Below are positions 8,874 through 18,297 of a stretch of DNA of 64,000 nucleotides, one piece after another. The first letter of the stretch is position 1. Every line of letters begins with the position of its first letter. This DNA is from JAMXLO01 sp963719805 (GTDB taxonomy: Bacteria > Pseudomonadota > Alphaproteobacteria > Acetobacterales > Acetobacteraceae), in contig CAVRDF010000003.1 in assembly GCA_963719805.1 (NCBI GenBank), positions 558,001 through 622,000 on the forward strand. The letters run 5' to 3'. Both the position numbers and the translations under genes were made by a program. Below the pieces are notes generated by a model, which was not told where the DNA came from, ran no database searches, and saw only the letters and a list, made by a program, of their open reading frames with translations.

Positions 8874-11672
8874 CTACCCGAACGCGCCGGCCTCGTGGGT
8901 GATGATTGTGGCGATCTCGCGCACCAGCCCGAACAGTGAGCGCATCGGCGCGAAGATCTCTTCATGCTCACGCACATATGCGGTCGTGCCGCGCGGCGCA
9001 GCCGGCTCGGCATAGTCGTAATCGATCGACTGGTCGGGGGCCGCTGGAAATATCTGCGCCAGTACGTCAAGCACCGGCTCGATCTCCAGCCGCAGGATTG
9101 CCTGCTCCAGCACGGCCCGCGTGACGCCATGGCGCGGCGAGAAGTCCGCGATGCCGGTGGACAGCAGCCAGATACGATGGATCAGTGCCAGACGCAGCGC
9201 GTGCAGCAATACCTCGCGTGTCGCCATCCGCGGCGCATCCGGCCACGCCTCGCGCAGCGCCAGGTGATCGGCATGCACGCGCCGGAACATCGACTGTGCC
9301 GGCGCCCAGATGTTCAGCCGCTCCAGCGAGCGCGCGACACCCACCAGTGCCTCGCGCGCACTGCGTTCGGGTGAGTGTTCCGCGCGATCCAGCCAACTTC
9401 CCGGATCGAGTGTCGCAATCGTGGCGCGCAGCACGTCGATGTCCGAATGCGCCAGCGCGTGCGATGCCAGGTCCATCGCACGATGGAAACGCCGGCTGTT
9501 GTGACGCAGGTCGGTGAACAGTTCCGGATGCCGTGCGGCGCCGGCGCCGATACCCTGCAAGGTGTTGGCGCACCAGCCAAGCTGCTGGAGGATCGCGTTG
9601 TTCGGAATCGCCCGCAGCTCGCGCGGGTGACGGATACGCGCGCCTCCCACAGTCCCTTCCGCCTGCCGCGCTGCCGGACGTGAACCGGTCACATCGACCA
9701 GCGACGGTCCGAATGCGCCGAGCAGTGCGGCGTAGCCTTCGTCATCCACCAGCGCCTCCATGCCGGCACGCACGGTGGCGAAGAAATCCGCGGCGAAATC
9801 CGGGTTGGCATAGACCGGATCTTCGATCGGGCCGGCCGCCGGATGATAGGTCTGCCGCGCGATCGCGGTCACCGTCGCCAGCGCAAGTTCGGGTGTGCCG
9901 AACAGCAGATAGCCGTCGCCGCCCTGGAACGCCGATTCCTCGCGCACGGCTAGCCCTGCCTTGTTCAGCGCCTGGCGTGACGCCGTCGGTGACAGATACT
10001 TCAGCCGATCGGCGAGGGAGCCGGGATGCGCGCCGCGTCCGACACTTTCGCCATGCGTGTCGAACAGGATCACCTCGACATCTCTGATGCCGTGCTCGGC
10101 CAACGTCTGACCGATCTTCAGCCGCAGCCGTTCGATCAGATAGCTGGCGGCGAGCTGACCGACATACCGGCCCGAATCCGAATAGCCGAATTGCAGTGCC
10201 AGCCGTCCGGTCGTTTGTAGATACGCGCGGTAGTGCGGGCTGCGCAGCGCCTCCTCCAGCACGGTCGCACCTTGTTCCAGTGCGCTGGCGGTTTCGAACA
10301 ATGGACTGATCTCGATGTGCTGCTCGATGCCGAACAGCCGCGCCAGCCACAGCGCTGCGAGCAGCGTATAGCCAGTCTCGGTCTCCGCGATCAGGAAGCG
10401 CACCGGCTGCGAGCTGTCCACGTGCTTGATGATCTGCGCTATCGTCATCATCAGGCGGATCGCCGATGCCTGCTCGGCCAGCAGTGCGCCAAAATCCACG
10501 CTGAGCGGCTGCACCGCGTCCAGTGCCGCGTTCATCGCGGCAAACAAGGCGCGGCGATGCGCCGGGTCCTCTGGCGCATCGACGATGCCGAGCCGCTGGC
10601 GGACCGCATTGTGGATCTGCGCCGCGTTCAGCCGCACATGCGTGTGGGCAAGCGAGAGGCCATGCGACACCAGCCCGGCGCGCGCTGTGCACAGCGCCAA
10701 CCGCCTATCGTCATCTGTCGCTGCCGCAATCGCGCTATTGAACAATGGCAGCAGCGGTTGCGGTGACGTCAAAGCTTCATCGCGCCGTTTCACCAATGCC
10801 TGAGCGAAGGCCGCCACGCGTGGCGCATCCGGTGCGTCCGGACACAAAGCAAGCTGATCGGTGACGGTGTCGAGCGCCAATGCAACACGCTTGGCCAATG
10901 GTTCGGTCGCCGGCAGTGCCGTGACCTTGCCATGCAGCCGCGCAAGCTGGCGCCGCTTCATCTCCAGCCGCAGACGCAGGGTATCCCACCAGCCGATATC
11001 CGTGCGTCCGTCGGTGTCGTAACCAACCCAGCTCGATAATATCACCGGCCGAGGATCGAGTTGCGTCCAGCGGTCCGGCCACGCATCGCGCGCGACGATC
11101 AGCAGCGCTGTGTTGAACTGATCGATGGCATCCCGGCCAAACGCGATGGCAGTGGTTGCCTGCGCGAATTCCTCGGCAAGGCTGATGCGCGGCGGCCGAT
11201 GCGAACCGTCCGCCGGCGCCGGTCGTCCGCTCGCGGTCTCCGCCAGCGCGTGGAAAACGTCGACCGGCAGTGCGAATGTCGGATGCGCGGTGAACACCGC
11301 CGCGAAGCGCGGACGTTCCACCAACCTGCGATATTCCGCCCAGCGCACCGGGCTGTCATTCGGGTCCGGGCGCAGCAGCCGCCGCGCCAGCTCGCGCAGA
11401 ACAGCCGTATGAGCGGCGTCGTCGATCCCGCCGACATAAGCCGTGATACGTCTGGCGCGATCAGCAAACGCAATATCGCGCAGGTGCCGGATCAACGCGG
11501 CGATTGCGTCGTTATCGAGCGTGCCATTCTCGATCTTCCGGCTGATCGCCAGGGAAATCAGCAGCACTGGATTGCCGAAGGGATCTTCCGACGCGCGCGA
11601 GACGCTGCGTGCGGTCAGGTCCAGTAGCTCCTGGACGAGTGGCATTGCAGGATCCAGCGGAATGTCCGGCAC
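8874..11672 (-). CDS. ppc: Phosphoenolpyruvate carboxylase, divergent type
   Basis: Predicted to form oxaloacetate from PEP and bicarbonate, an anaplerotic step also used in the serine cycle. At 932 residues it is full length. The first catalytic His motif is VFTAHPTF (His130), where most enzymes have TAHPTE. GYSDSGR is present. The usual HGRGGSxGRGG loop is replaced by HGESVGRG (His540-Gly547): the second Arg is kept (Arg546), while the Arg-Gly-Gly segment is shortened and Glu appears. I place it in the PEPC family with confidence. Whether the altered loop is a subfamily trait with normal activity cannot be decided here. It is a single leftward gene, divergent from the small secreted protein at 11787. 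Confidence 0.88.
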   Translation of the reverse strand: MPDIPLDPAMPLVQELLDLTARSVSRASEDPFGNPVLLISLAISRKIENGTLDNDAIAALIRHLRDIAFADRARRITAYVGGIDDAAHTAVLRELARRLLRPDPNDSPVRWAEYRRLVERPRFAAVFTAHPTFALPVDVFHALAETASGRPAPADGSHRPPRISLAEEFAQATTAIAFGRDAIDQFNTALLIVARDAWPDRWTQLDPRPVILSSWVGYDTDGRTDIGWWDTLRLRLEMKRRQLARLHGKVTALPATEPLAKRVALALDTVTDQLALCPDAPDAPRVAAFAQALVKRRDEALTSPQPLLPLFNSAIAAATDDDRRLALCTARAGLVSHGLSLAHTHVRLNAAQIHNAVRQRLGIVDAPEDPAHRRALFAAMNAALDAVQPLSVDFGALLAEQASAIRLMMTIAQIIKHVDSSQPVRFLIAETETGYTLLAALWLARLFGIEQHIEISPLFETASALEQGATVLEEALRSPHYRAYLQTTGRLALQFGYSDSGRYVGQLAASYLIERLRLKIGQTLAEHGIRDVEVILFDTHGESVGRGAHPGSLADRLKYLSPTASRQALNKAGLAVREESAFQGGDGYLLFGTPELALATVTAIARQTYHPAAGPIEDPVYANPDFAADFFATVRAGMEALVDDEGYAALLGAFGPSLVDVTGSRPAARQAEGTVGGARIRHPRELRAIPNNAILQQLGWCANTLQGIGAGAARHPELFTDLRHNSRRFHRAMDLASHALAHSDIDVLRATIATLDPGSWLDRAEHSPERSAREALVGVARSLERLNIWAPAQSMFRRVHADHLALREAWPDAPRMATREVLLHALRLALIHRIWLLSTGIADFSPRHGVTRAVLEQAILRLEIEPVLDVLAQIFPAAPDQSIDYDYAEPAAPRGTTAYVREHEEIFAPMRSLFGLVREIATIITHEAGAFG

Positions 11673-11786
11673 TCAGGCATTTTGCGGCAGATTGTGCAGT
11701 GCAGCAAGAGCGGCGTGCATTGCAGATCTGCCACGTGTGCCATAGCGTTCCGACGATTTTCGGGCGAGACGCAATTGACGTCGATT

Positions 11787-12122
11787 ATGAAGCTGGTTGG
11801 CGTGGGATGTGTGCTGATGACGGCAGGGGTGCCGTCAGCCTGGGCTGACGCAATCGATGGCCATTGGTGCTATCCGGATGGACGGCGCATCTTCATCCAG
11901 GGATCGGCGATCATCACGCCCGGCGGTAATCATATCGATGGCAACTACTCGCGCCACTTCTACAGCTACGTGGCACCGTCAAGCGAACCAGATTCCGGTC
12001 AAACCGTGTTCATGGCACTGATGAACGAAGAAACGGTGAGGCTGCGTGTGGGCGCCGCGCCGGCTTATCCATCCGATGCATCGGAGCAGGTCTGGCACCG
12101 CTGCGGACCACCCACGAGCTGA
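11787..12122 (+). CDS. Small secreted or periplasmic protein, function unknown
   Basis: From the ATG at 11787 the product is 111 residues and starts with a clear signal peptide (MKLVGVGCVLMTAGVPSAWA, probable cleavage before DAIDGHWCYPDG). The mature part is about 91 residues, with two Cys that could form a disulfide and several aromatic residues, compatible with a small beta-rich export. A 35-codon upstream extension of the frame is Cys/Arg-rich and was rejected. It stops 18 bases before the carboxyltransferase operon and could share its promoter. No family recognised. Confidence 0.65.
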   Translation: MKLVGVGCVLMTAGVPSAWADAIDGHWCYPDGRRIFIQGSAIITPGGNHIDGNYSRHFYSYVAPSSEPDSGQTVFMALMNEETVRLRVGAAPAYPSDASEQVWHRCGPPTS

Positions 12123-12140
12123 CACCCAGGACACTTCATC

Positions 12141-13748
12141 ATGCCCGATGACTCCATGTTGCCACGCCAGCCACAGGCCGCGCAGACCGGTTGGGAACCG
12201 GAACTGGCCGAACTTCGCGCGCGCATCGCGCTGGCCAAGGAACTCGGCGGCGCCGAACGCGTCGAGCGTCAGCACAAAGGCGGCCGGCTGACGGTACGCG
12301 AGCGGATCGACCGGATGCTCGATCGCGACAGCTTCCACGAGATCGGCGCAACCGCCGGCAAGGCGAGCTACGACGCGGACAGCAAGAGTATCGTCGACTT
12401 CATGCCGGCGAACTGCGTGTTCGGCCGCGGCACGGTGGATGGACGGCCGGTGGTGATCGCCGGCGACGATTTCACGCTGCGCGGCGGTTCAGCGGATGCC
12501 TCGATCAAGGGCAAGCCGAAGATGTCCGAGCAGATAGCGGCACAGTTCCGCATGCCGATAGTCCGGCTGATCGAGGGCTCCGGCGGCGGCGGTTCGGTCA
12601 AGACGATTGAAACGACGGGTCGCGCCAATTTGCCGGGCGGACTGTCGGAAACCACGGCATTCGATCTGGTCGCCAACAACATGGGCACCGTGCCGGTCGT
12701 AGCGCTTGGTCTTGGATCCGTTGCCGGCCTTGGCGCGGCGCGGCTCGCCGCCAGCCACTACTCGGTGATGGTCAAGGAGATGTCAGCGGTTTTCGTCGCC
12801 GGACCGCCGGTGGTCGAGCGGTTGGGCGAACCGCGCTCCAAGCAGGAACTCGGTGGTTGGGAAGTACAGCTTTCCTGCGGCGCGGTTGATCATGCGGTTG
12901 AAACCGAAGACGAAGCGTTCGATGCGGCGCGCCGCTTCCTGTCCTACCTGCCAAGTTCGATCTGGGACGTGCCACCGCGCGTGCGCGTCTGGGACGATCC
13001 AGGGCGGCGCGAGGAATTCCTCATCGCCGCAGTGCCGCGCGAGAAGAAGCAGGCCTACCACATGCGCCGCATCATCGAGGCCATGGTCGACAAGGGCAGC
13101 TTCTTCGAAATGGGCGCGATGTTCGGTCGCTCGATCATCACCGGGTTCTGCCGGCTCGATGGCTGGCCGGTTGCATTGATGGCAGGCGATCCCTTGTTCG
13201 CTGGCGGCGCGTGGACCGCCGATGCCTGCAACAAGATCATCCGCTTCGTCGATATGGCGCAGACCTTCCATCTCCCGATCGTGCATCTGGTTGATTGCCC
13301 GGGCTTCCAGGTGGGGCTCGCGGCTGAGAGCAGCGCGGTGATCCGCTGGGGCGTGCGTGCATTGTCGGCGATCAACCAGACAACGGTGCCATGGTGCAGC
13401 ATCATCGTGCGCAACTGCTACGGTGTGGGCGGGCTGGGACATCAACCTGTCAGTCACCTGTGCGTGCGCTATGCATGGCCGTCCGCAAGCTGGGGTTCGT
13501 TGCCGCTGGAAGGCGGCATCGAGGCCGCGTATCGCGCCGAGATCAACGGTGCTGACGATCCGGCCGCAAAGATGGAAGAGATCGAGGCGAGGCTGAACCG
13601 GTTGCGCTCGCCATTCCGCACTGCCGAACCGTTCTGGGTCGAGGAAGTGATCGATCCACGCGAGACGCGGCGGCTGTTGTGCGAGTTCGCCAATATGGCA
13701 GCGCCGCTTCGCACGCCGGGAGAGTCGCGCTTTACGATGCGGCCTTGA
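12141..13748 (+). CDS. Acyl-CoA carboxylase carboxyltransferase (beta) subunit
   Basis: A 535-residue protein of the biotin-dependent carboxyltransferase family (PccB/MccB/AccD-like), which moves CO2 from carboxybiotin to an acyl-CoA. The two crotonase-like halves are visible: an N-terminal half with VVIAGDDFTLRGGSADASIK and IEGSGGGGSVKTIE, and a C-terminal half with GDPLFAGGAWT, DCPGFQVGLAAE and GGIEAAYRAEING. The biotin carboxylase and carrier partner are not nearby, so either they are encoded elsewhere or the substrate chemistry differs. It is the first gene of a compact operon; the ThDP enzyme follows after 15 bases. The acyl-CoA substrate is unknown. Confidence 0.82.
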   Translation: MPDDSMLPRQPQAAQTGWEPELAELRARIALAKELGGAERVERQHKGGRLTVRERIDRMLDRDSFHEIGATAGKASYDADSKSIVDFMPANCVFGRGTVDGRPVVIAGDDFTLRGGSADASIKGKPKMSEQIAAQFRMPIVRLIEGSGGGGSVKTIETTGRANLPGGLSETTAFDLVANNMGTVPVVALGLGSVAGLGAARLAASHYSVMVKEMSAVFVAGPPVVERLGEPRSKQELGGWEVQLSCGAVDHAVETEDEAFDAARRFLSYLPSSIWDVPPRVRVWDDPGRREEFLIAAVPREKKQAYHMRRIIEAMVDKGSFFEMGAMFGRSIITGFCRLDGWPVALMAGDPLFAGGAWTADACNKIIRFVDMAQTFHLPIVHLVDCPGFQVGLAAESSAVIRWGVRALSAINQTTVPWCSIIVRNCYGVGGLGHQPVSHLCVRYAWPSASWGSLPLEGGIEAAYRAEINGADDPAAKMEEIEARLNRLRSPFRTAEPFWVEEVIDPRETRRLLCEFANMAAPLRTPGESRFTMRP

Positions 13749-13763
13749 AGTCGGAGTAAGCCT

Positions 13764-15455
13764 ATGAGCCAGACCGAGGCAATCACCGGCGCCGAATGGC
13801 TGGCGCGCACGCTCGCCGCGAACGGCACCACGCATGTGTTCTTCATCGACGCGGTGCTGCGCCGCACATTGATCGAACTCGGGACGCTTGGCGTCACCCG
13901 CGTGTTGGCGCATGCCGAGAAGTCCGCCGCCTACATGGCCGATGGCTACGCGCGCATTGCCGGCCGTCCCGGTATCTGCTTCGCCCAATCGGTCGGCGCT
14001 GCAAATCTCGCTGCCGGCTTGCAGGACGCCTACCTCGGCCACACGCCGGTGATCGCACTGACCGGCCGCGAGCCGCCGACCTATCAGCATCGCAACACCT
14101 ATCAGGAACTGCCGCACGCGCCGCTTTTTTCATCGGTCACCAAGTTCTCCGCCGATGTCGCCGACGCTGCTGATTTGCCCAGGCTGCTGCGTCAGGCCTG
14201 GCGCGAGGCAATGAGCGGTTCGCCGCGCCCGGCGCATCTCGATCTGTATGGACGCTCGGCGAACGTCGTCGAACTGGGCATGGTCAGCGAGCCCGTCGGT
14301 CGCGAACCAGCGCTGCAACTGACCATGCCGCCGTATCGCCCATCGCCGTCAGACAATGAGATCGAGCGTGCCGCAAAGAACCTGCTCGCGGCGAAGCGTA
14401 TCGTGATCGTTGCCTGCACCGGCGCGGCAGCATCAGGTGCCGGACGCGAAGTGCTCGCACTCGGCGAAGCCCTTGCCGCACCTATCGGCACTTCTCTCGG
14501 TGGCCGCGGCATTGTCCCCACGCGCCATCGTCTCTCCATCGGCTGCCCCGGCAATTACGCCTCGCCACCCGCCAACCAGATCGTGCACGAGGCCGACCTG
14601 GTGCTGTTTATCGGCTGCCACACCGGCGATCAGGTAACGCACACCTGGCGCATTCCACCGCTGACAACGCCTGTGGTGCAGATCGACATCGATCCGCTTG
14701 AACTGGGCCGGTCCTATCCGAACACGCTCGGCCTGATGGGCGATCCAAAAGCCACGCTGACCAAGCTGCTGGCCGCCATAGGAAAACCCCTTCGCGACAC
14801 GGCCTTCGCCGACCGTGCCGCCGCCATCGTTGCGGCTTGGCGCGAACAGCGTGCGCCGCTTCTGGAGTCCAATGCCTCTCCAATCCTGCCTGATCGGTTG
14901 TGCGCCGAAATCACCAAAGCGCTGCCCGAGGATGGCATCCTGGTCGCCGATACCGGGTATTCCGGCATCTGGACCTCGACGCTGATTGAACTGAACGGCA
15001 CTGCACAGACGTATCTACGTGCTGCGGGATCGCTCGGTTGGTCGTTCCCCGCCGCGCTGGGTGCCAAATGCGCGGCCGGCAAGCGCAAGGTGATCGCCTG
15101 GTCCGGCGACGGCGCGATCTACTACCACCTTACCGAATTGGAGACGGCGCGTCGCCGCGGTATCGCCGTGGTGCTGGTCGTCAACAACAACTCCGGCTTC
15201 GGCCAGGGCTGGCCCAACATCCAGCGCCAACAGGGCAACAAGCCAGGAGATGTGCGCGAACTGATCCGCTTCGGCCCGACCAACTTCGCCGATGTGGCGC
15301 GCGTGTTCGGGCTGCGCGGCATTCGCGTGGAGGAGCCGTCGCAGATCGCACCGGCGCTGCGCGAGGCGCTCGCCTCCGATGAAACCGTGGTCGTGGATGT
15401 CAATACAAACATCGATGCACGCGCACCAGAACCGTGGCTGCCGGAGGGCGCCTGA
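13764..15455 (+). CDS. Thiamine diphosphate-dependent enzyme, acetolactate synthase-like
   Basis: A 563-residue member of the ThDP decarboxylase/synthase superfamily. The N-terminal pyrimidine-binding domain carries the catalytic Glu in LAHAEKSAAYMADGYAR. A central domain with a rudimentary nucleotide site follows. The C-terminal domain has the cofactor signature GDGAIYYHLTEL followed by VVNNNSGFG. No small regulatory subunit lies next to it, and its setting with a carboxyltransferase, a GST and a dehydrogenase argues against amino-acid biosynthesis. A decarboxylase or lyase acting on a 2-oxo acid or acyl-CoA in a catabolic route is more likely (inference). Confidence 0.8.
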   Translation: MSQTEAITGAEWLARTLAANGTTHVFFIDAVLRRTLIELGTLGVTRVLAHAEKSAAYMADGYARIAGRPGICFAQSVGAANLAAGLQDAYLGHTPVIALTGREPPTYQHRNTYQELPHAPLFSSVTKFSADVADAADLPRLLRQAWREAMSGSPRPAHLDLYGRSANVVELGMVSEPVGREPALQLTMPPYRPSPSDNEIERAAKNLLAAKRIVIVACTGAAASGAGREVLALGEALAAPIGTSLGGRGIVPTRHRLSIGCPGNYASPPANQIVHEADLVLFIGCHTGDQVTHTWRIPPLTTPVVQIDIDPLELGRSYPNTLGLMGDPKATLTKLLAAIGKPLRDTAFADRAAAIVAAWREQRAPLLESNASPILPDRLCAEITKALPEDGILVADTGYSGIWTSTLIELNGTAQTYLRAAGSLGWSFPAALGAKCAAGKRKVIAWSGDGAIYYHLTELETARRRGIAVVLVVNNNSGFGQGWPNIQRQQGNKPGDVRELIRFGPTNFADVARVFGLRGIRVEEPSQIAPALREALASDETVVVDVNTNIDARAPEPWLPEGA

Positions 15456-16175
15456 ATGGCACTGATTTTCCATGAACGCGTTGGTCTCGATGGCCGGCGC
15501 ATCAGCCCGTTTTCCTGGCGTATCCGCTACGCGTTCGCCCACAAGGGCCTGCAGCCCGCCGTGGTGCCGACGCGGTTCGCCGATGTGGAACGCATTCGCT
15601 CACTCAGCGGCCAGCATTTCGTGCCGATCATCGAACATGACGAGCGCGTGGTATCGGATAGCTGGTCGATTGCCTGCTACCTCGAGGATCGGTTTCCCGA
15701 TCTGCCATCGCTGTTCGGCGGACCCATCGGCCGCGGCACCGCGCGGCTGGTGAACATCTGGTCGGATACCGTGCTCGGACCGGCGGTGCGCCCGCTGATC
15801 TACGCCGATTTCGTCCGATGCATCGATCCCGGGGACCGCGCCTATTTTCGTCAGTCGCGCGAGCAGCAGCTTGGCATGACGCTGGAGCAATACAGCGCCG
15901 ATCGCGGCGTCGCGTTGACACATCTGTACGCAGTATGCGCCCCGTTGGAGCGCACGCTCGCCGAGCAGCCGTTTCTCGCCGGTTCCGCGCCGGCTTACGT
16001 CGACTACGTCATATTCTCCGTCTTCCAGTACGCGCGTATCGGCAGTCCGCACGATGTCTTGGCAGGCGAGGGCAGCCCTGCCGCGATCCGAGCCTGGCGA
16101 TCGCGCGTGGTCGCGCTGTTCGAGAATCTTGGCGATCGTTTTGCCGGCTATCCTAGTGCAGTGGAGCAGTCATGA
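15456..16175 (+). CDS. Glutathione S-transferase resembling bacterial beta-etherases
   Basis: A 239-residue protein with a thioredoxin-like N-terminal domain and a helical C-terminal domain. The N-terminal ISPFSWRIRYAFAHKGL, the glutathione-site part VSDSWSIACYLEDRFPD and the helical RAYFRQSREQQLGMTLEQ recall from memory the LigE class of beta-aryl etherases that cleave lignin-type ether bonds with glutathione. The start codon directly follows the stop of the ThDP gene, and the end overlaps the dehydrogenase by four bases, so the genes are translationally coupled. Etherase activity is a hypothesis. Other glutathione-dependent cleavage or isomerisation is equally possible. Confidence 0.78.
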   Translation: MALIFHERVGLDGRRISPFSWRIRYAFAHKGLQPAVVPTRFADVERIRSLSGQHFVPIIEHDERVVSDSWSIACYLEDRFPDLPSLFGGPIGRGTARLVNIWSDTVLGPAVRPLIYADFVRCIDPGDRAYFRQSREQQLGMTLEQYSADRGVALTHLYAVCAPLERTLAEQPFLAGSAPAYVDYVIFSVFQYARIGSPHDVLAGEGSPAAIRAWRSRVVALFENLGDRFAGYPSAVEQS

Positions 16176-16933
16176 TCAGCTATGACCTGAAGGGAAAAAC
16201 CGCGCTGGTGACCGGCGCGGCGTCCGGCATCGGCTTCGCCACGGCGCGTATGTTGGCGAAGTTCGGCGCCACCGTCGCGGTGAACCATCTGGCCGACGAT
16301 GCGCGCGGACCGGAAGCGGTGGACAAGATCATCGATGAAGGCGGCAAGGCAATCAGCGCGCCCGGCAGCGTCGGCGAACGCGGCACCGCCGAGCGCATGG
16401 TATTGAAAGCGATCGAGGATCTGGGCCGGCTCGATCTGCTGGTGAACAACGCTGGCACGCCTGGTACTCGCCGTATGATCGCGCCACCGGAACTTGACCT
16501 GATCACTGAAGACCTGTGGTCGCAACTGCTCGAGACCAATCTGCTTGGCGTATTCCGCTGCTCCAAAGCGGCTGCGCCAGCATTGAAGGCAGCAAATGGC
16601 GCCATCGTCAGCACGGCTTCCGTTGCCGGTCTCGGCCGCGCCGGCAGCAGCCTGGCCTACAGCGCCACCAAAGCTGGCGTGGTAAGCCTGACCCAGAACC
16701 TTGCACGCGCCCTCGCGCCGGAGGTGCGCGTCAACGCCATTGCGCCAGGTGCGGTCGATAGCTCCTGGATGGTGGAGTGGACCAACGAACAGCGTCAGCA
16801 GTCGATCGAGCGCGCATTACTGAAGCGCCGCTGTCAGCCGGAGGATCTGGCCGAGGTGATCGTTTTCCTCGGCTTCGGTGCGGCGATGGTGACCGGGCAG
16901 ACCATTACGGTCGATGGAGGTTTGACGCTGTAG
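16172..16933 (+). CDS. Short-chain dehydrogenase/reductase
   Basis: A 253-residue classical SDR with the cofactor motif TGAASGIG near the N-terminus, NNAG, and the catalytic Ser-Tyr-Lys set ending in SLAYSATKAG. The C-terminal VTGQTITVDGGLTL is standard for FabG-like enzymes. The start ATG overlaps the GST stop by four bases. An oxidoreductase coupled to an etherase-like GST recalls the Calpha-dehydrogenase and beta-etherase pair of lignin dimer breakdown. The actual substrate is unknown. It is the last gene of the operon and converges on the porin gene with one base between the stops. Confidence 0.85.
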   Translation: MISYDLKGKTALVTGAASGIGFATARMLAKFGATVAVNHLADDARGPEAVDKIIDEGGKAISAPGSVGERGTAERMVLKAIEDLGRLDLLVNNAGTPGTRRMIAPPELDLITEDLWSQLLETNLLGVFRCSKAAAPALKAANGAIVSTASVAGLGRAGSSLAYSATKAGVVSLTQNLARALAPEVRVNAIAPGAVDSSWMVEWTNEQRQQSIERALLKRRCQPEDLAEVIVFLGFGAAMVTGQTITVDGGLTL

Positions 16934-16934
16934 C

Positions 16935-18254
16935 CTAGAACGTCAGCACAGCATCCGCGCCGATGGTGAACGCGTTGTTGTCCTTCTGCGCATTGAATGG
17001 ATGATTGTTGGTGAAGGCATGATCCCAGCGGATTTCCGGGCGGACAAGCAAACCCGTCACCGGCGCGGGCAGCGCAGGCTTCCAGGTCACGCCGAGCGTC
17101 AGTTCGCCATAGGTCGTGTTGGATCCGGGCGCTGAATGCAGTCCGGGCACAGGGAATCCCTGCTGCGCCATGATCGGACCGTTGTTGCTGGAGAACGAGG
17201 CGACAAAGAAGTTGTGATCGTCACGGAAGTATTCGGCGCGTGCGTTCAGCGTCACCGTATCGGTCAACGCGTAAGACACATATTGCGCGATCCCGATGCC
17301 GTTCGCACCATGGCCGGACGGCCCATAATCGTCACGGATGAAGTTTCCTTCCGTCACCAGGGTCAACGCATCGGTGACTTTCCAGGTCACCAGCAGGTCG
17401 TTGTAAAAGCGCCATTGACCATTCGCGTTGACGCCCAGCGGCGACAACAGGCGTGTGGCATCCTCGGGGCCGAAGTGACTCAGCCCCAGGACCGTCAGCT
17501 TGCCATCCATCAGGGTCAGGTTAAAGCCAGCGATGCCGCCGATGGCGCCATTGTTGTCGCCAAGCGGGCCGAACGTGGTGTTCGTGCCGGTATCGATGTC
17601 GGTATAGACATCGAGCACATCAGTGACGTGTGTCACGGCCAGTGCGCCGGTATGTTTAAGCGGCAGGCCAAAGTTGAAGATGTATGAGTGCGAGTAGAAC
17701 GGATTGGTCGATGGATCGATCGTCTCGTAGCCAAGCGGTGTCGGGTACTGGCCAATCTTCCAGTCCATGCCACCTTCAGTGAGCCAAGGCACGTGAGCCA
17801 GCACATTCGCCTCGACCACGTCGAGCTGATAACGCTGGTTCGGGTCAACGCGGTTCAATTCGCCCAGGAATTGCGTGTAGCGCGCGTCCGAGCCGTACAT
17901 GAACTGGACCTTGAAACCCCACTGGTAATCAGAGTTTTTCGGATCAAGGGGCTTGTTTGCGGTGAGCAGAAGCTGGTTGAGCTGAACCTGATTGGCGTGA
18001 TCGGTGAACAGATGCCCGAAATTCAGCCCGTCCGCCGGGCCGCTTGGATTGCCGAGGATACCTACATCGAACTGTGCCGACAGATGGATGCCATCAATCC
18101 ACAGCCCAGGCGGCTGTTGATCGGCCGGCTCGGCCGATGCCGGCGCGGACGGCGTTGTTATTTGGGTTGCCGGGGCGGGCGTTTGCGCCCTGGCGATCGC
18201 AATGCCGGCGATAACGAGGCAAATAGCTGATCCAGCGATCTTTCTATGCATCAT
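16935..18254 (-). CDS. Outer-membrane beta-barrel porin, OmpL-like
   Basis: A 439-residue exported protein starting at ATG 18254 behind a GGGA ribosome site. Its signal peptide (MMHRKIAGSAICLVIAGIAI, then ARAQ) is followed by a Pro/Ala/Thr-rich linker. The rest is alternating polar/hydrophobic strands with Asn/Gly turns, ending in the aromatic residue Phe (GADAVLTF), as outer-membrane barrels do. It resembles the putative porin family often found near ammonium transporters. It lies 91 bases downstream of amtB, beyond a strong terminator, so it may have some independent expression. The 56-codon upstream extension was rejected because it runs through the terminator hairpin. Confidence 0.8.
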   Translation of the reverse strand: MMHRKIAGSAICLVIAGIAIARAQTPAPATQITTPSAPASAEPADQQPPGLWIDGIHLSAQFDVGILGNPSGPADGLNFGHLFTDHANQVQLNQLLLTANKPLDPKNSDYQWGFKVQFMYGSDARYTQFLGELNRVDPNQRYQLDVVEANVLAHVPWLTEGGMDWKIGQYPTPLGYETIDPSTNPFYSHSYIFNFGLPLKHTGALAVTHVTDVLDVYTDIDTGTNTTFGPLGDNNGAIGGIAGFNLTLMDGKLTVLGLSHFGPEDATRLLSPLGVNANGQWRFYNDLLVTWKVTDALTLVTEGNFIRDDYGPSGHGANGIGIAQYVSYALTDTVTLNARAEYFRDDHNFFVASFSSNNGPIMAQQGFPVPGLHSAPGSNTTYGELTLGVTWKPALPAPVTGLLVRPEIRWDHAFTNNHPFNAQKDNNAFTIGADAVLTF

Positions 18255-18297
18255 AGTTTCCCGTGATACCTTTGCCAATCCGTTACGTAATACCGCG

